A stretch of 64,000 nucleotides of DNA from Stenotrophomonas sp. SY1 (GTDB lineage: Bacteria; Pseudomonadota; Gammaproteobacteria; Xanthomonadales; Xanthomonadaceae), in contig NZ_JAJOYR010000002.1 in assembly GCF_021202945.1 (NCBI RefSeq), positions 919,825 to 983,824 of the forward strand, read 5' to 3'. The position numbers and the translations under genes are program-made. The notes beneath the pieces are model-generated. The model was not told the origin of the DNA and did no database searches. It worked only from the letters and a program-made list of their open reading frames with translations. How positions within the stretch are numbered: the stretch's first letter is position 1; each line of letters starts with the position of its first letter. Of the stretch, positions 45,685 through 53,783 are shown piece by piece.

Positions 45685-46782
45685 TCACTCCTTCGCCGGC
45701 TGCCCATCGTGCCACCACGGCGTCGCTGGCGCCGGTGCGCGGATATCCAGACACTCGCCCATCTGCGGCGCGGTCAGTGCCACGTTCTGTTGCTGGGCCA
45801 GGCGGGTAATCCGGTCGAAAGGTTCCGTCCACGGATGCAGCGCGAGATCGAACGTGCCGTTGTGGATCGGCATCAGCACCTTGCCGCGCACGTCCAGATG
45901 CGCCTGCAGACTCTGCTCTGGCTGCATGTGCACGTCAGGCCAGTCGGCGTCGTAGGCGCCGGTCTCGATCATGGCCAGGTCGAACGGGCCGTAGCGCTCG
46001 CCGATGCGGGCAAAGCCATCGAAGTAGCCACTGTCGCCGCTGAAGAAGATGCGAGCGCCGCCTGTATCGATCACCCACGAAGCCCACAGCGTGCGATTGC
46101 CATCGGACAGATTGCGACCGGAAAAATGCTGGGCCGGGGTAGCGACGATCTTCAGCCCCTGCACCCGGGTCTCCTGCCACCAGTCCAACTGCGTCAGCTT
46201 GGCGGCCGGCACGCCCCAGCCGATCAGCCGGTCACCAACGCCCAGTGGGGTCACGAAATGCTGCACCTTCGGCGCCAGCGCCATCACCGCCGCATGATCG
46301 AGGTGGTCGTAGTGGTCATGCGAAATGATCACGCCGGTGATCGGCGGCAGCTCCTCGATCGACAGCGGCGGCGCATGGAAACGCTTGGGGCCCATGAACG
46401 ACATCGGCGAGGCGCGCTCGGAGAACACCGGGTCGGTCAGCCAGAAGTGGCCGTCCAGTTTGAGCAGCATGGTCGAATGCCCCAATCGCCACAGGCTGTC
46501 ATCCGGTGCGTCCAGCAACGCCTGCCGGGTCAGCGACTGCACCGGGATCGGCGCCAGCGGACTGGCATCTGCCGGCTTGTCGAACAGGAACCGCCACAGC
46601 GCCCCGACCGTGCGGACGAAGCCCAGCGAGGTCTTGGCGACCGGGTTGTGGAAGCGGCCATCGCTGAACTGCGGCGACTGGTCATAGGCGGCGGCCGGAT
46701 GCGCACCGCAGTTCAGCAGGCCAATGGACATGGCGATCAACACCGTAAGAAGAAGGAGAAAACGTGGCAGGCGACGCTTCAT
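45685..46782 (-). CDS. Metallo-beta-lactamase-fold hydrolase
   Basis: Hydrolase of 365 residues with one N-terminal hydrophobic segment (FLLLLTVLIAMSIGLL), so membrane-anchored or exported. The metal motif is ISHDHYDHLDH, with RLGHSTMLLKLDG before it and IFFSGDSGYFDGF and HNGTFDLALHPWTEP after it. The layout matches the UlaG/NAPE-PLD-like group that includes N-acyl-phosphatidylethanolamine phospholipase D relatives. The start at 46782 is 80 bases from the divergent TetR gene. Confidence 0.82.
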   Translation of the reverse strand: MKRRLPRFLLLLTVLIAMSIGLLNCGAHPAAAYDQSPQFSDGRFHNPVAKTSLGFVRTVGALWRFLFDKPADASPLAPIPVQSLTRQALLDAPDDSLWRLGHSTMLLKLDGHFWLTDPVFSERASPMSFMGPKRFHAPPLSIEELPPITGVIISHDHYDHLDHAAVMALAPKVQHFVTPLGVGDRLIGWGVPAAKLTQLDWWQETRVQGLKIVATPAQHFSGRNLSDGNRTLWASWVIDTGGARIFFSGDSGYFDGFARIGERYGPFDLAMIETGAYDADWPDVHMQPEQSLQAHLDVRGKVLMPIHNGTFDLALHPWTEPFDRITRLAQQQNVALTAPQMGECLDIRAPAPATPWWHDGQPAKE

Positions 46783-46798
46783 CGGGGCTTGCCCTGAA

Positions 46799-46841
46799 AA
46801 GTACACTAGCGAGTCTACTTCCATTTTCCGGAAAGTAAACT
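46799..46841. promoter_or_regulatory. Operator candidate between the hydrolase and TetR genes
   Basis: Three copies of AGTNTACTT in alternating orientation: AAGTACACT (46799-46807), AGTCTACTT (46812-46820) and AAGTAAACT (46833-46841). They pair as overlapping inverted repeats in the 79-base divergent gap, as expected for TetR control of both genes. A possible TetR -10 box (GTAAAAT) lies just after the last site. Confidence 0.6.
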
Positions 46842-46861
46842 TAACGGTGTAAAATGGCGAC

Positions 46862-47488
46862 ATGACCGCCTCCAACCGCCCTGCCCGCCTCACCGACCGC
46901 AAGCGCGCCGCCATCCTGAAGGCGGCGGTCGCCGAGTTCCGCACGTTCGGCTTCGCCGGCACCAGCATGGACCGCATCGCCGCCACGGCCGAAGTGTCAA
47001 AGCGCACGGTCTACAACCACTTCAGCAGCAAGGACGAGCTGTTCACCGCCATCCTGTGGCAGCTCTGGGAAGCCAGCCGCGCGCTGGAAAACGTGAGTTA
47101 TGAGCCGGACCGGCCGCTGCGTGAGCAACTGCTCGCCTTCCTGGCGCAGAAGCTGCGCCTGCTCAGCGACCCCAGCTTCATCGACCTCTCGCGCGTGGCC
47201 ATCGCCGAACTGGTGCATGCGCCGGAGCGAGCACGCGTGATGATGGACAAGCTCGCCGAGAAGGAGGAAGGCATGACCACCTGGATGCGTGCAGCACAGG
47301 CCGATGGCCGCCTGCGCAACGACATTGCGCCGGCCGATGCGGCCCATCAGCTGCAGGGCATGATCAAGGCATTCGCATTCTGGCCGCAGATCACGCTGGG
47401 CCAGCCACCGCTGGAAGAAACCGCGCAGCAGCAGCTGATGCACGACTGCGTGGACATGTTCCTGGCATTGCGCGCGCTCAAACCCTGA
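46862..47488 (+). CDS. TetR-family regulator
   Basis: Regulator of 208 residues. The helix-turn-helix covers about residues 15-60 with FAGTSMDRIAATAEVSKR and TVYNHFSSKDELF. The C-terminal half fits the AefR-like TetR ligand domain. It is divergent from the metallo-hydrolase gene and probably represses that gene and itself through the repeated AGTNTACTT sites. A lipid-type ligand is possible but not shown. Confidence 0.88.
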   Translation: MTASNRPARLTDRKRAAILKAAVAEFRTFGFAGTSMDRIAATAEVSKRTVYNHFSSKDELFTAILWQLWEASRALENVSYEPDRPLREQLLAFLAQKLRLLSDPSFIDLSRVAIAELVHAPERARVMMDKLAEKEEGMTTWMRAAQADGRLRNDIAPADAAHQLQGMIKAFAFWPQITLGQPPLEETAQQQLMHDCVDMFLALRALKP

Positions 47489-47670
47489 GCGCGGCTCGGC
47501 GCCGGCATCAGCCTGGATTGCCCCGTTGCCAGATCAGCGCCGCATCCGCCCTTTCGCTTCACACAAACCCGCCGGCAACAGGCCACGTTACATTTGACAC
47601 TGCGACAGCGGCGGCGCCGTTCGTACACTCCGGCAACACGCCCGCCAGGCCCTTCCCAGACATACGACAC

Positions 47671-48984
47671 GTGCGAACTTCCCTGAAATGGTCTTCGTTG
47701 TTGTTGTCCGCACTGCCGCTCACTGCACTGGCCTCCGATCAATGGATCATGGCTACCGATCTATGGGGCAACACCAACCAGCAGACATTGAACCTGGACG
47801 TACAGGACCAGCGCGTCAGCGGAACCCTGGACGGTGATCCCATCGCCGGCAGCTTGAACGGCACGCAGCTGAAGTTCACCGCCACCGGAACTGACGGGCA
47901 GGTCTACCACTACGACGGCCGCATCGATGGCACCCGCATGCAGGGCAGCAGCGACCAGCCCGACACCAACAACCGCAGCGCGCGTGCAGCGCACACGTTC
48001 AGCGCCTGGCGCGTTCCGGAACGGCCGGACAATGCACCGCAGTTGCATGCCTTCACCCCGAGCGACTATTCCAACACCTTCAGCGCCGACCGCGCCCCGG
48101 TGCTGGTGATATGGCCGGGCGACTCGGTGCAGACCAAGACCCTGGATTCCGGTGGCGTCGATGAGAACGGCGTCACCCGGGCGTTGTTTGGCAATCCGCA
48201 GGTTGGGCCGTTCTTCGTCGCCGGCGCCGAGCCTGGCGACACGTTGGCGATCACACTCACATCACTCCAGCTCAACCGCGACTACGCCGACAGCCTCGAC
48301 GGCATCGTGGGCAGGCTGAAGACACCACGCGTTGCCACCGAAACCTCGGCACTGGGCAAGCCGGTCCGTTGGGAACTGGATCGCGTTCGCGGTGTTGCAC
48401 GGCCGCAGGGCGCCGGCGGCGCCTTGAAGAACTTCGAAGTACCGGTAAAGCCAATGCTGGGCGGGCTCGCCGTTGCACCGGGCTTTGGCTATCCCCCCTT
48501 CTCCACCGGCGATGCCAGCGACTTTGGCGGCAACATGGATTTCAATGCCGTGGTCCAGGGCAACACCGTTTACCTGCAGGTGCAACAACCCGGTGCCCTG
48601 CTCTACCTGGGAGATGGGCATGCCCTGGAGGGCGATGGTGAAACCACTCAGTGGGCGTTGGAAACCTCACTGGATGTCGTACTGAAGGTCGAGCTGGTCA
48701 AGCGGCAGTCGATCGCCACACCGCGCGTTGAATCGAGCACACAGATCATGACGCTGGGCCAGGCCGGCTCCAGCGATGATGCGCTGCGTATCGCAACATC
48801 GGGAATGCTGCAGTGGTTGCGCCAGTCCTATGGGTTGGACATGTCCGAGGCGACACAGGTGATGGGCGTGGCGGTGCAGTACAACGTCGTCAATCTTGCC
48901 GGTCGCAGCGTTGGGGTCTCGGCCAAGATCGACAAGTCGGTGCTGAAGGGGCTGCCGATTGTGGCGAAGAAGGCTGGAAACTGA
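47671..48984 (+). CDS. Exported acetamidase/formamidase-like protein
   Basis: Protein of 437 residues in the acetamidase/formamidase family, with features such as DNAPQLHAFTPSDYSNTF, VFTPG-like VWPGDSVQTKTLDSGG, GPFFVAGAEPGDTLAI and GGNMDFNAVVQGNTVYLQV. An N-terminal signal peptide (SSLLLSALPLTALA) and an extra domain of about 90 residues (TDLWGNTNQQTLNLD onward) precede the hydrolase domain. Exported members are less common than cytoplasmic ones. The GTG start at 47671 is chosen because the signal peptide begins there; a longer frame starts at 47518. Confidence 0.8.
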   Translation: MRTSLKWSSLLLSALPLTALASDQWIMATDLWGNTNQQTLNLDVQDQRVSGTLDGDPIAGSLNGTQLKFTATGTDGQVYHYDGRIDGTRMQGSSDQPDTNNRSARAAHTFSAWRVPERPDNAPQLHAFTPSDYSNTFSADRAPVLVIWPGDSVQTKTLDSGGVDENGVTRALFGNPQVGPFFVAGAEPGDTLAITLTSLQLNRDYADSLDGIVGRLKTPRVATETSALGKPVRWELDRVRGVARPQGAGGALKNFEVPVKPMLGGLAVAPGFGYPPFSTGDASDFGGNMDFNAVVQGNTVYLQVQQPGALLYLGDGHALEGDGETTQWALETSLDVVLKVELVKRQSIATPRVESSTQIMTLGQAGSSDDALRIATSGMLQWLRQSYGLDMSEATQVMGVAVQYNVVNLAGRSVGVSAKIDKSVLKGLPIVAKKAGN

Positions 48985-49356
48985 GTGCGCTGTGTTGCGC
49001 ACTGAGGCGATGTTGGCCAGATAGCGGGGACAACAGAGCGTTGGCTTCGGGTTTGCTGTCGCCGTTCCCGCGACAGCAGGAGCTTCAGCCGACGCATGCA
49101 GGAACATCGTTCTTGTTTACGCGTCGCCCCAGGTTCCGGATTCGCGCCAAGGTCTGGAGCGCTTCCCGCCCGCATGGGGATGGCAGCTCAAAGGACGCGA
49201 CTGGAACTGCGACGACAAGATCAGCAATGAAAGCAACGGTGCCTTTGCTGTTGGCAGACACATTGCCCGCTGGCCAATCCAACGCCGCTCCCACCGTCCT
49301 GAAAAACAAACGGCGAGCCGAAGCTCGCCGTTTGCATTGAACGATGTTGAAGCGTC
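48985..49356. other. Intergenic region with hairpins
   Basis: No credible gene. It holds a hairpin just after the acetamidase stop (AGTGCGC/GCGCACT, 48984-49003), another at 49055-49077 (GCTGTCGC/GCGACAGC), and the terminator of the M1 peptidase gene at 49302-49333. Confidence 0.5.
49302..49333 (-). terminator. Terminator of the M1 peptidase gene
   Basis: CGGCGAGC pairs with GCTCGCCG around CGAA. On the minus strand it is followed by TTTGTTTTTC, and it lies 24 bases after the peptidase stop. Confidence 0.7.
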
Positions 49357-51294
49357 TTACTGCTTCGGTGCGGCAGCTTCAGCCTTGGCGATCATGTCTT
49401 CCACCGAGGCGGTGGTGATCGGGTGGTAGCCCGGCTTGGCCTTGGCGAACACGTCCTTGGCGAAGGCCAGGCCTTCCGGCGTCTTCAGCAGCTCGGCGTA
49501 GATCGGCAGCACCAGCTTGCGACGGCCCACCTTCTGGATGAACTCACCGGCGGCAGTCTGCGCCTCGGCATAGCCGCTGCGGATGGTCAGCGGGTACCAG
49601 CGCATGGCGATCTCGCCATTCGGCGTGCCGGTGAAGTGGTAAGCCTTGTCCAGCTGCGCCAGCTTCTCAACCGGCATCGTCTGGCCCAGGCCATCGATGA
49701 AGCGCACCCATTCCTGCGTGCCCCACTCGTTGGTGACCTGGCTGCTGGGCACGCTCTCGCTGCCCAGGAACGCGATGCGCGCGGTATCGACCACAGCGAA
49801 ATTGCGCGAACGCGCCTTCTGCGCGAATGCCGGGATACCCGGCTCTTCCAGCCACGCCTTCAGCTCGGCCTCGGTCACCGCCTGCGGGTTCTTCGGCAGC
49901 AGGTTCTTCGTCATGTAGGCGACGAACTGGTCGGTGTTGGCGCTCTGGAACGCATGGTCGTTGAACCAGCCACGCAGGAACGGATCGAACACTGCACGGC
50001 CGAAACGCTGCTCCAGGAACTGCAGGAACCAGGCGCCCTTGACGTAGGCAACGTTGCTCAGCGCTTCGTCCGGGTCACGCTCGTTGAGCGGCGGCAGTGC
50101 CAGTGCCTGGTCGGCCGGGCTCATGTCCTTCACTTCGTTGAGCAGGTCGGTCTGGTCGATCTCGCGCTCCATCTCAGCCATTTCCGTGCCGTACAGCGCT
50201 TCGGTGATGCGGCCCTGCACGTAGGTGGTGAAGCCTTCGTTGAGCCAGATGTCCTTCCAGCTTGCATTGGTCACCAGGTTGCCGGACCAGCTGTGCGCCA
50301 GTTCGTGCGCGACCAGCGAGACCAGCGACTTGTCACCGACGATCACGGTCGGGGTGGCGAAGGTCAGGCGCGGATTCTCCATGCCACCGAATGGGAACGA
50401 CGGCGGCAGCACCAGCATGTCGTAACGGCCCCAGCGGTACTCGCCGTACAGGTTCTCGGCGGCACCGATCATCTTCTCGGTGTCTTCGAACTCCTTGGCG
50501 GCCTTGTTGACCATGGACGGCTCGGCCCACACGCCGGAACGCTCGGAGATCGGTTCGAACACCAGGTCACCAGCGGCGATGGCCAGCAGGTAGGACGGGA
50601 TCGGCTGCGGCATCTTGAAGGCGTAATCGCCATCACGTGCGGCCTTCGGGTCGTTGTCGGCGCTCATCAGCACCATCACGTCCGGGCGGCTGGTCACGTG
50701 CGCGCTGTAGGTGAAGCGCACGCTCGGGGTGTCCTGCAGCGGTACCCACGAACGGGCGTGGATGGCCTGCGACTGGCTGAACATGAAGGGCAGGTTCTTG
50801 CCTTCGGTCATCGACGGCTCCAGCCACTGCAGGCCGGAAGCAGTCGGTGCGGTGTGGTAGGTGATGCGCACGCTGGTCGGCTGGGCCGGGGTTTCGATGC
50901 TCAGCTTGCTGCCGAACACCTTGTCGGCCGGGGCCAGCGCGAACTGCAGCGGGGTCGCAGCACCATCGGCGGCCACGGCTTCCACCTTTTCGACGGTCAA
51001 CTCGCGGGTATCAAGCAGCAGCTGCTGGGCAGCCTTGTCCTTCCACTCCAGCGTGTAGGTGGCGCTGCCACCGATCTGCTTGGCGTCGAAATCGACCTTC
51101 AGGTCCAGCGCCAGGCCCTTGATGACCACCTTGTCCGGTTCGGCGTAGGAGCTTTCATCGTGGCTGCGGCTGACGGTATTCACGGCGGCGGCGGGCTTCT
51201 GGGCGACGGGGTCGGTGGTGGGGGCTGCAGGCTCCTTGGCACAGCCGGCGACAAGCGCCACGGCCAGGGGCAGCATCAGGAAGGAAGAACGCAT
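49357..51294 (-). CDS. M1-family aminopeptidase, lipoprotein
   Basis: Zinc aminopeptidase of 645 residues with an N-terminal lipobox (ALVAGC), so membrane-attached, probably facing the periplasm. The zinc motif is VAHELAHSWSGN with the second Glu in WLNEGFTTY, and GGMENPRL is the M1 exopeptidase motif. A C-terminal armadillo-like helical domain (about 470-645) resembles leukotriene A4 hydrolase. It cleaves N-terminal residues from peptides. Confidence 0.9.
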   Translation of the reverse strand: MRSSFLMLPLAVALVAGCAKEPAAPTTDPVAQKPAAAVNTVSRSHDESSYAEPDKVVIKGLALDLKVDFDAKQIGGSATYTLEWKDKAAQQLLLDTRELTVEKVEAVAADGAATPLQFALAPADKVFGSKLSIETPAQPTSVRITYHTAPTASGLQWLEPSMTEGKNLPFMFSQSQAIHARSWVPLQDTPSVRFTYSAHVTSRPDVMVLMSADNDPKAARDGDYAFKMPQPIPSYLLAIAAGDLVFEPISERSGVWAEPSMVNKAAKEFEDTEKMIGAAENLYGEYRWGRYDMLVLPPSFPFGGMENPRLTFATPTVIVGDKSLVSLVAHELAHSWSGNLVTNASWKDIWLNEGFTTYVQGRITEALYGTEMAEMEREIDQTDLLNEVKDMSPADQALALPPLNERDPDEALSNVAYVKGAWFLQFLEQRFGRAVFDPFLRGWFNDHAFQSANTDQFVAYMTKNLLPKNPQAVTEAELKAWLEEPGIPAFAQKARSRNFAVVDTARIAFLGSESVPSSQVTNEWGTQEWVRFIDGLGQTMPVEKLAQLDKAYHFTGTPNGEIAMRWYPLTIRSGYAEAQTAAGEFIQKVGRRKLVLPIYAELLKTPEGLAFAKDVFAKAKPGYHPITTASVEDMIAKAEAAAPKQ

Positions 51295-51367
51295 CGAGGA
51301 GGAACCGGTTCAGGGAACAACCGTCGATTTTAAACCCGAACCGCCTTGCCGGATGCGGCAGCGCACC

Positions 51368-51556
51368 GTAGGAGCGACCTGGGTGGCGAAGCTGCCGACA
51401 CAGGCCACCCGCTGGCCTGCCATTGCAGACCGCTCCCACCGTGTCCATGCCGGGGATCGCCCCCTCCCTTTGGCGAAGCCAAGGGAAGGGTTGGGGAGGG
51501 GTTGGCTTTTCGCACACAGGGGGGTGCACCTGCTTCGTGGCCAAGGCCGCTCCTAC
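51368..51556. repeat. Composite REP-bounded element, 189 bases
   Basis: GTAGGAGCGACCTGGGTGGC at one end and a matching inverted copy (GGCCAAGGCCGCTCCTAC) at the other, both with a nearby GCGAAGC/GCTTCG. The core holds a second palindrome (CCCTTTGGC/GCCAAGGG) and GGGTTGGGGAGGGG. It fills the 323-base gap between the M1 peptidase and ubiE genes (51295-51617), where no gene is seen. Confidence 0.6.
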
Positions 51557-51571
51557 CGCCTTGCGGCCATG

Positions 51572-51597
51572 AAAAAGGCGGCCCCTGGCCGCCTTTT
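51572..51597. terminator. Bidirectional terminator after ubiE
   Basis: GGCGGCC pairs with GGCCGCC around CCT, with AAAAA before and TTTT after. It lies 20 bases past the ubiE stop and can act for ubiE on the minus strand. Confidence 0.75.
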
Positions 51598-51617
51598 CCC
51601 TGCATCCTGAACCTGCC

Positions 51618-52382
51618 TCAGAGCTTGTAACCGGAATGGATCGAGACGATGCCGGCGCTGAGGTTCTTGTAATGACAGCGGCCGAAACCGGCCTCGGTCA
51701 TCATCGCCTTGAGTTCTTCCTGTGGCGGATGCTTGCGGATGCTCTCGGCAAGATACTGGTAGCTGTCAGCATCACCACGCGCAAACAGCTTGCCCAGCTT
51801 GGGCAGTACCTTGAACGAATGGAAGTCGTAGATCGGCTTGAACCAGTCCAACGTCACTTCGGAGAACTCCAGCACGCGCGCCTGGCCACCAACCTTGAGC
51901 ACGCGGTACATCTCGCGCAGCGCGGCGTCCTTGTCGGTGACGTTGCGCAGGCCGAAGGAAATGGTCACCAGGTCGAAACTCTGGTCCGGGAACGGCAGCG
52001 CCTCGGCATTGAGCTGCACCCATTCGAAACCGGATACATGGCCACGGTTGGTCAGACGATCACGGCCCACGGTCAGCATGCCGGCGTTGATGTCGCCCAG
52101 CACCACGCTGCCTTCGGCGCCCAGGCGCTCCTTCAGCAGCACCGCGATATCACCGGTACCGCCTGCCAGATCCAGCACCCGGTCACCGGGTTTCACCTGC
52201 GCGGTGGCCACGAAGTAGCGCTTCCACAACCGATGGATGCCGAGGCTCATCAGGTCGTTCATCAGGTCGTAGTTGTCGGCCACGGAGGTGAACACCTGGC
52301 CGACAAGCTTCTGCTTGTCCTTGGCCGATACGTCGCGGAAGCCGAAATGGGTGGTGCCGGTCTTGTAGGGGGATTCGCTCAT
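51618..52382 (-). CDS. ubiE: UbiE methyltransferase
   Basis: SAM-dependent C-methyltransferase of 254 residues for ubiquinone and menaquinone synthesis. RVLDLAGGTGDIAVLL is the SAM motif, ISFGLRNVTDKDAAL and GFGRCHYKNLSAGIVSIHSGYKL are family signatures. The start at 52382 (MSESPYKTGTTHFG) is preferred over the frame to 52442, whose extra residues overlap the divergent deaminase promoter. Confidence 0.96.
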   Translation of the reverse strand: MSESPYKTGTTHFGFRDVSAKDKQKLVGQVFTSVADNYDLMNDLMSLGIHRLWKRYFVATAQVKPGDRVLDLAGGTGDIAVLLKERLGAEGSVVLGDINAGMLTVGRDRLTNRGHVSGFEWVQLNAEALPFPDQSFDLVTISFGLRNVTDKDAALREMYRVLKVGGQARVLEFSEVTLDWFKPIYDFHSFKVLPKLGKLFARGDADSYQYLAESIRKHPPQEELKAMMTEAGFGRCHYKNLSAGIVSIHSGYKL

Positions 52383-52496
52383 GTGCCGAATTATCGCACC
52401 GCCAGCCCGCAACGTCGCCAGCATGCCCGCCACATGCGTCATTCACGCTCGCTATCATCGGCGCACCACGGCGCCTGCGCGCCACAAGGAACCCGC

Positions 52497-52949
52497 ATGA
52501 TCACCACCCCCGACTACCGCGCCCTGCTTGAAACCGCCATTGCCGAAGCCCGTCAGGGCCTGGCCGAAGGCGGCATCCCGATCGGCGCGGCGCTGTACCA
52601 CAACGATGGCCGGCTGCTCGGCTGCGGCCACAACCGGCGCATTCAGGAGGGCGACCCGTCCATCCACGGCGAGACCGACGCTTTCCGCAAGGCCGGTCGC
52701 CAGCGCGGCTACCGCGACACCATCATGGTCACCACCCTGGCCCCGTGCTGGTACTGCAGCGGGCTGGTGCGCCAGTTCAACATCGGCACGGTGGTGGTCG
52801 GCGAGTCGGTCAGCTTCGCCGGCGGTATCGACTGGCTGCGTGAGAACGGGGTCACTGTCATCGACCTGAACGACGCCGGCTGCATCGAGATGATGGGCCG
52901 CTACATTGCCGAAAATCCCGACGTCTGGAATGAGGACATCGGCGACTGA
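52497..52949 (+). CDS. Yeast-type cytosine deaminase-like protein
   Basis: Zinc deaminase of 150 residues. The zinc ligands are in SIHGETDAF (His, with catalytic Glu) and APCWYCSG (two Cys). The sequence matches fungal cytosine deaminase (FCY1) more than tRNA or guanine deaminases: GGIPIGAALYHNDG, GHNRRIQEGDPSIHGE, VVVGESVSFAGG and especially the last residues NPDVWNEDIGD. The enzyme should convert cytosine, or a related base, to uracil. It starts at ATG 52497, divergent from ubiE. Confidence 0.85.
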   Translation: MITTPDYRALLETAIAEARQGLAEGGIPIGAALYHNDGRLLGCGHNRRIQEGDPSIHGETDAFRKAGRQRGYRDTIMVTTLAPCWYCSGLVRQFNIGTVVVGESVSFAGGIDWLRENGVTVIDLNDAGCIEMMGRYIAENPDVWNEDIGD

Positions 52950-52961
52950 TCGATCCAAATG

Positions 52962-53031
52962 TGAGAAAAGTCCGCCCTATCTCATAAATAAAAGAGACAA
53001 AGTAACCGCATCGTAAGAAAAGTCGGGCTAT
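52962..53031. promoter_or_regulatory. Direct repeat before the 83-residue gene
   Basis: TGAGAAAAGTCCGCCCTAT (52962-52980) and TAAGAAAAGTCGGGCTAT (53014-53031) are imperfect direct repeats about 52 bases apart in a short AT-rich stretch. The second ends in GCTATGCT, which could be a stationary-phase type -10 box for the gene at 53071. Confidence 0.35.
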
Positions 53032-53070
53032 GCTCCAGTCACAGGGGGGCACAGCCATCGAGGTGAAGCG

Positions 53071-53322
53071 ATGCACACAACGCCCATTCAGGCCAACAGC
53101 CGCCGCTCGCTGCTACGTGCAAGTGAGCGCCTGCGAGCCCAGTACGCCCGCCACCGCAGTTCGGCCCCGTTCTGGGACGCCTACCAGCAGGTGCAGGGTG
53201 AACTGGTCGCCGCCTTTCCCGGTCAACGTGCCGAACTCTGCAATCGCCTGGCCGTCCTCGCACAGGACCTGGGCGCAGTGGAGAAAGCACAGCTGCTGGA
53301 CACCGTGGAGATCGGCCGCTGA
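53071..53322 (+). CDS. Small protein of unknown function
   Basis: Protein of 83 residues, mostly helical and charged at the start (SRRSLLRASERLRAQYARHR), with no signal peptide or recognised domain. GAGGTGAA lies before the ATG and a clear terminator follows, so it looks like a real gene. I do not recognise it. Confidence 0.6.
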   Translation: MHTTPIQANSRRSLLRASERLRAQYARHRSSAPFWDAYQQVQGELVAAFPGQRAELCNRLAVLAQDLGAVEKAQLLDTVEIGR

Positions 53323-53345
53323 CAACGGCCCCATCGCCGCACACG

Positions 53346-53374
53346 AAAACGCCGGGGCCTGCCCCGGCGTTTTT
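53346..53374 (+). terminator. Terminator of the 83-residue gene
   Basis: ACGCCGGGGC pairs with GCCCCGGCGT and is followed by five T; AAAA precedes it. Confidence 0.88.
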
Positions 53375-53395
53375 GCATCCACCGCCCTGGACACT

Positions 53396-53536
53396 GTAGG
53401 AGCGGCGTAAGCCGCGAAGCAGAGGATGCATCGGGCATGCGCGACATCAGCAATTGCCCGGTGCGCCTTCGATGGTGCAATCACCCGGTACGTGCCAGCT
53501 CTCCATCGCCAGCTTCGCGGCTGAAGCCGCTCCTAC
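53396..53536. repeat. Composite REP element, unit 1 of 2 (141 bases)
   Basis: GTAGGAGCGGCGTAAGCCGC at the left end, GCGGCTGAAGCCGCTCCTAC at the right, and a shared core with GACATCAGCAA, GATGGTGCAATCACC and CTCCATCGCCAGCTTCGC. The unit is exactly as long as its tandem neighbour at 53567. Confidence 0.8.
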
Positions 53537-53566
53537 GAAGAGCCGGGAAAGCCGCGTCCGGGGGGT

Positions 53567-53707
53567 GCAGGAGCGGCGTAAGCAGCGAGGCTGAGAATGC
53601 ATCCGGCATGCGCGACATCAGCAACTGCACGGCGTGCTTTCGATGGTGCAATCACCGGATGCATTGCGGTTCTCCATCGCCAGCTTCGCGGCTTACGCCG
53701 CTCCTAC
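53567..53707. repeat. Composite REP element, unit 2 of 2 (141 bases)
   Basis: Tandem copy of the 53396 unit after a 30-base spacer. Terminal repeats are GCAGGAGCGGCGTAAGC and GCTTACGCCGCTCCTAC; the core keeps GACATCAGCAA and GATGGTGCAATCACC. Differences are scattered, so the copies are not recent. Confidence 0.8.
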
Positions 53708-53731
53708 AGAAAACTGGAAATCGCGCGCAAC

Positions 53732-53762
53732 AAAAAAACGCCGGGCAATGCCCGGCGTTTTT
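53732..53762. terminator. Terminator after the RND pump gene
   Basis: ACGCCGGGC pairs with GCCCGGCGT; seven A precede and five T follow, so on the minus strand the stem is followed by a long T-run. It lies 22 bases after the pump stop, showing that no third gene follows in the operon. Confidence 0.88.
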
Positions 53763-53783
53763 CGTATTCACCGCACCGCGTTG

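Noticed and set aside
49423..51333. 636-residue plus-strand frame opposite the M1 peptidase
   Set aside because: Shadow of the M1 gene with biased composition and no domain.
53396..53707. Tandem REP units considered as a CRISPR array
   Set aside because: Only two 141-base units with inverted ends; no short direct repeats with spacers.
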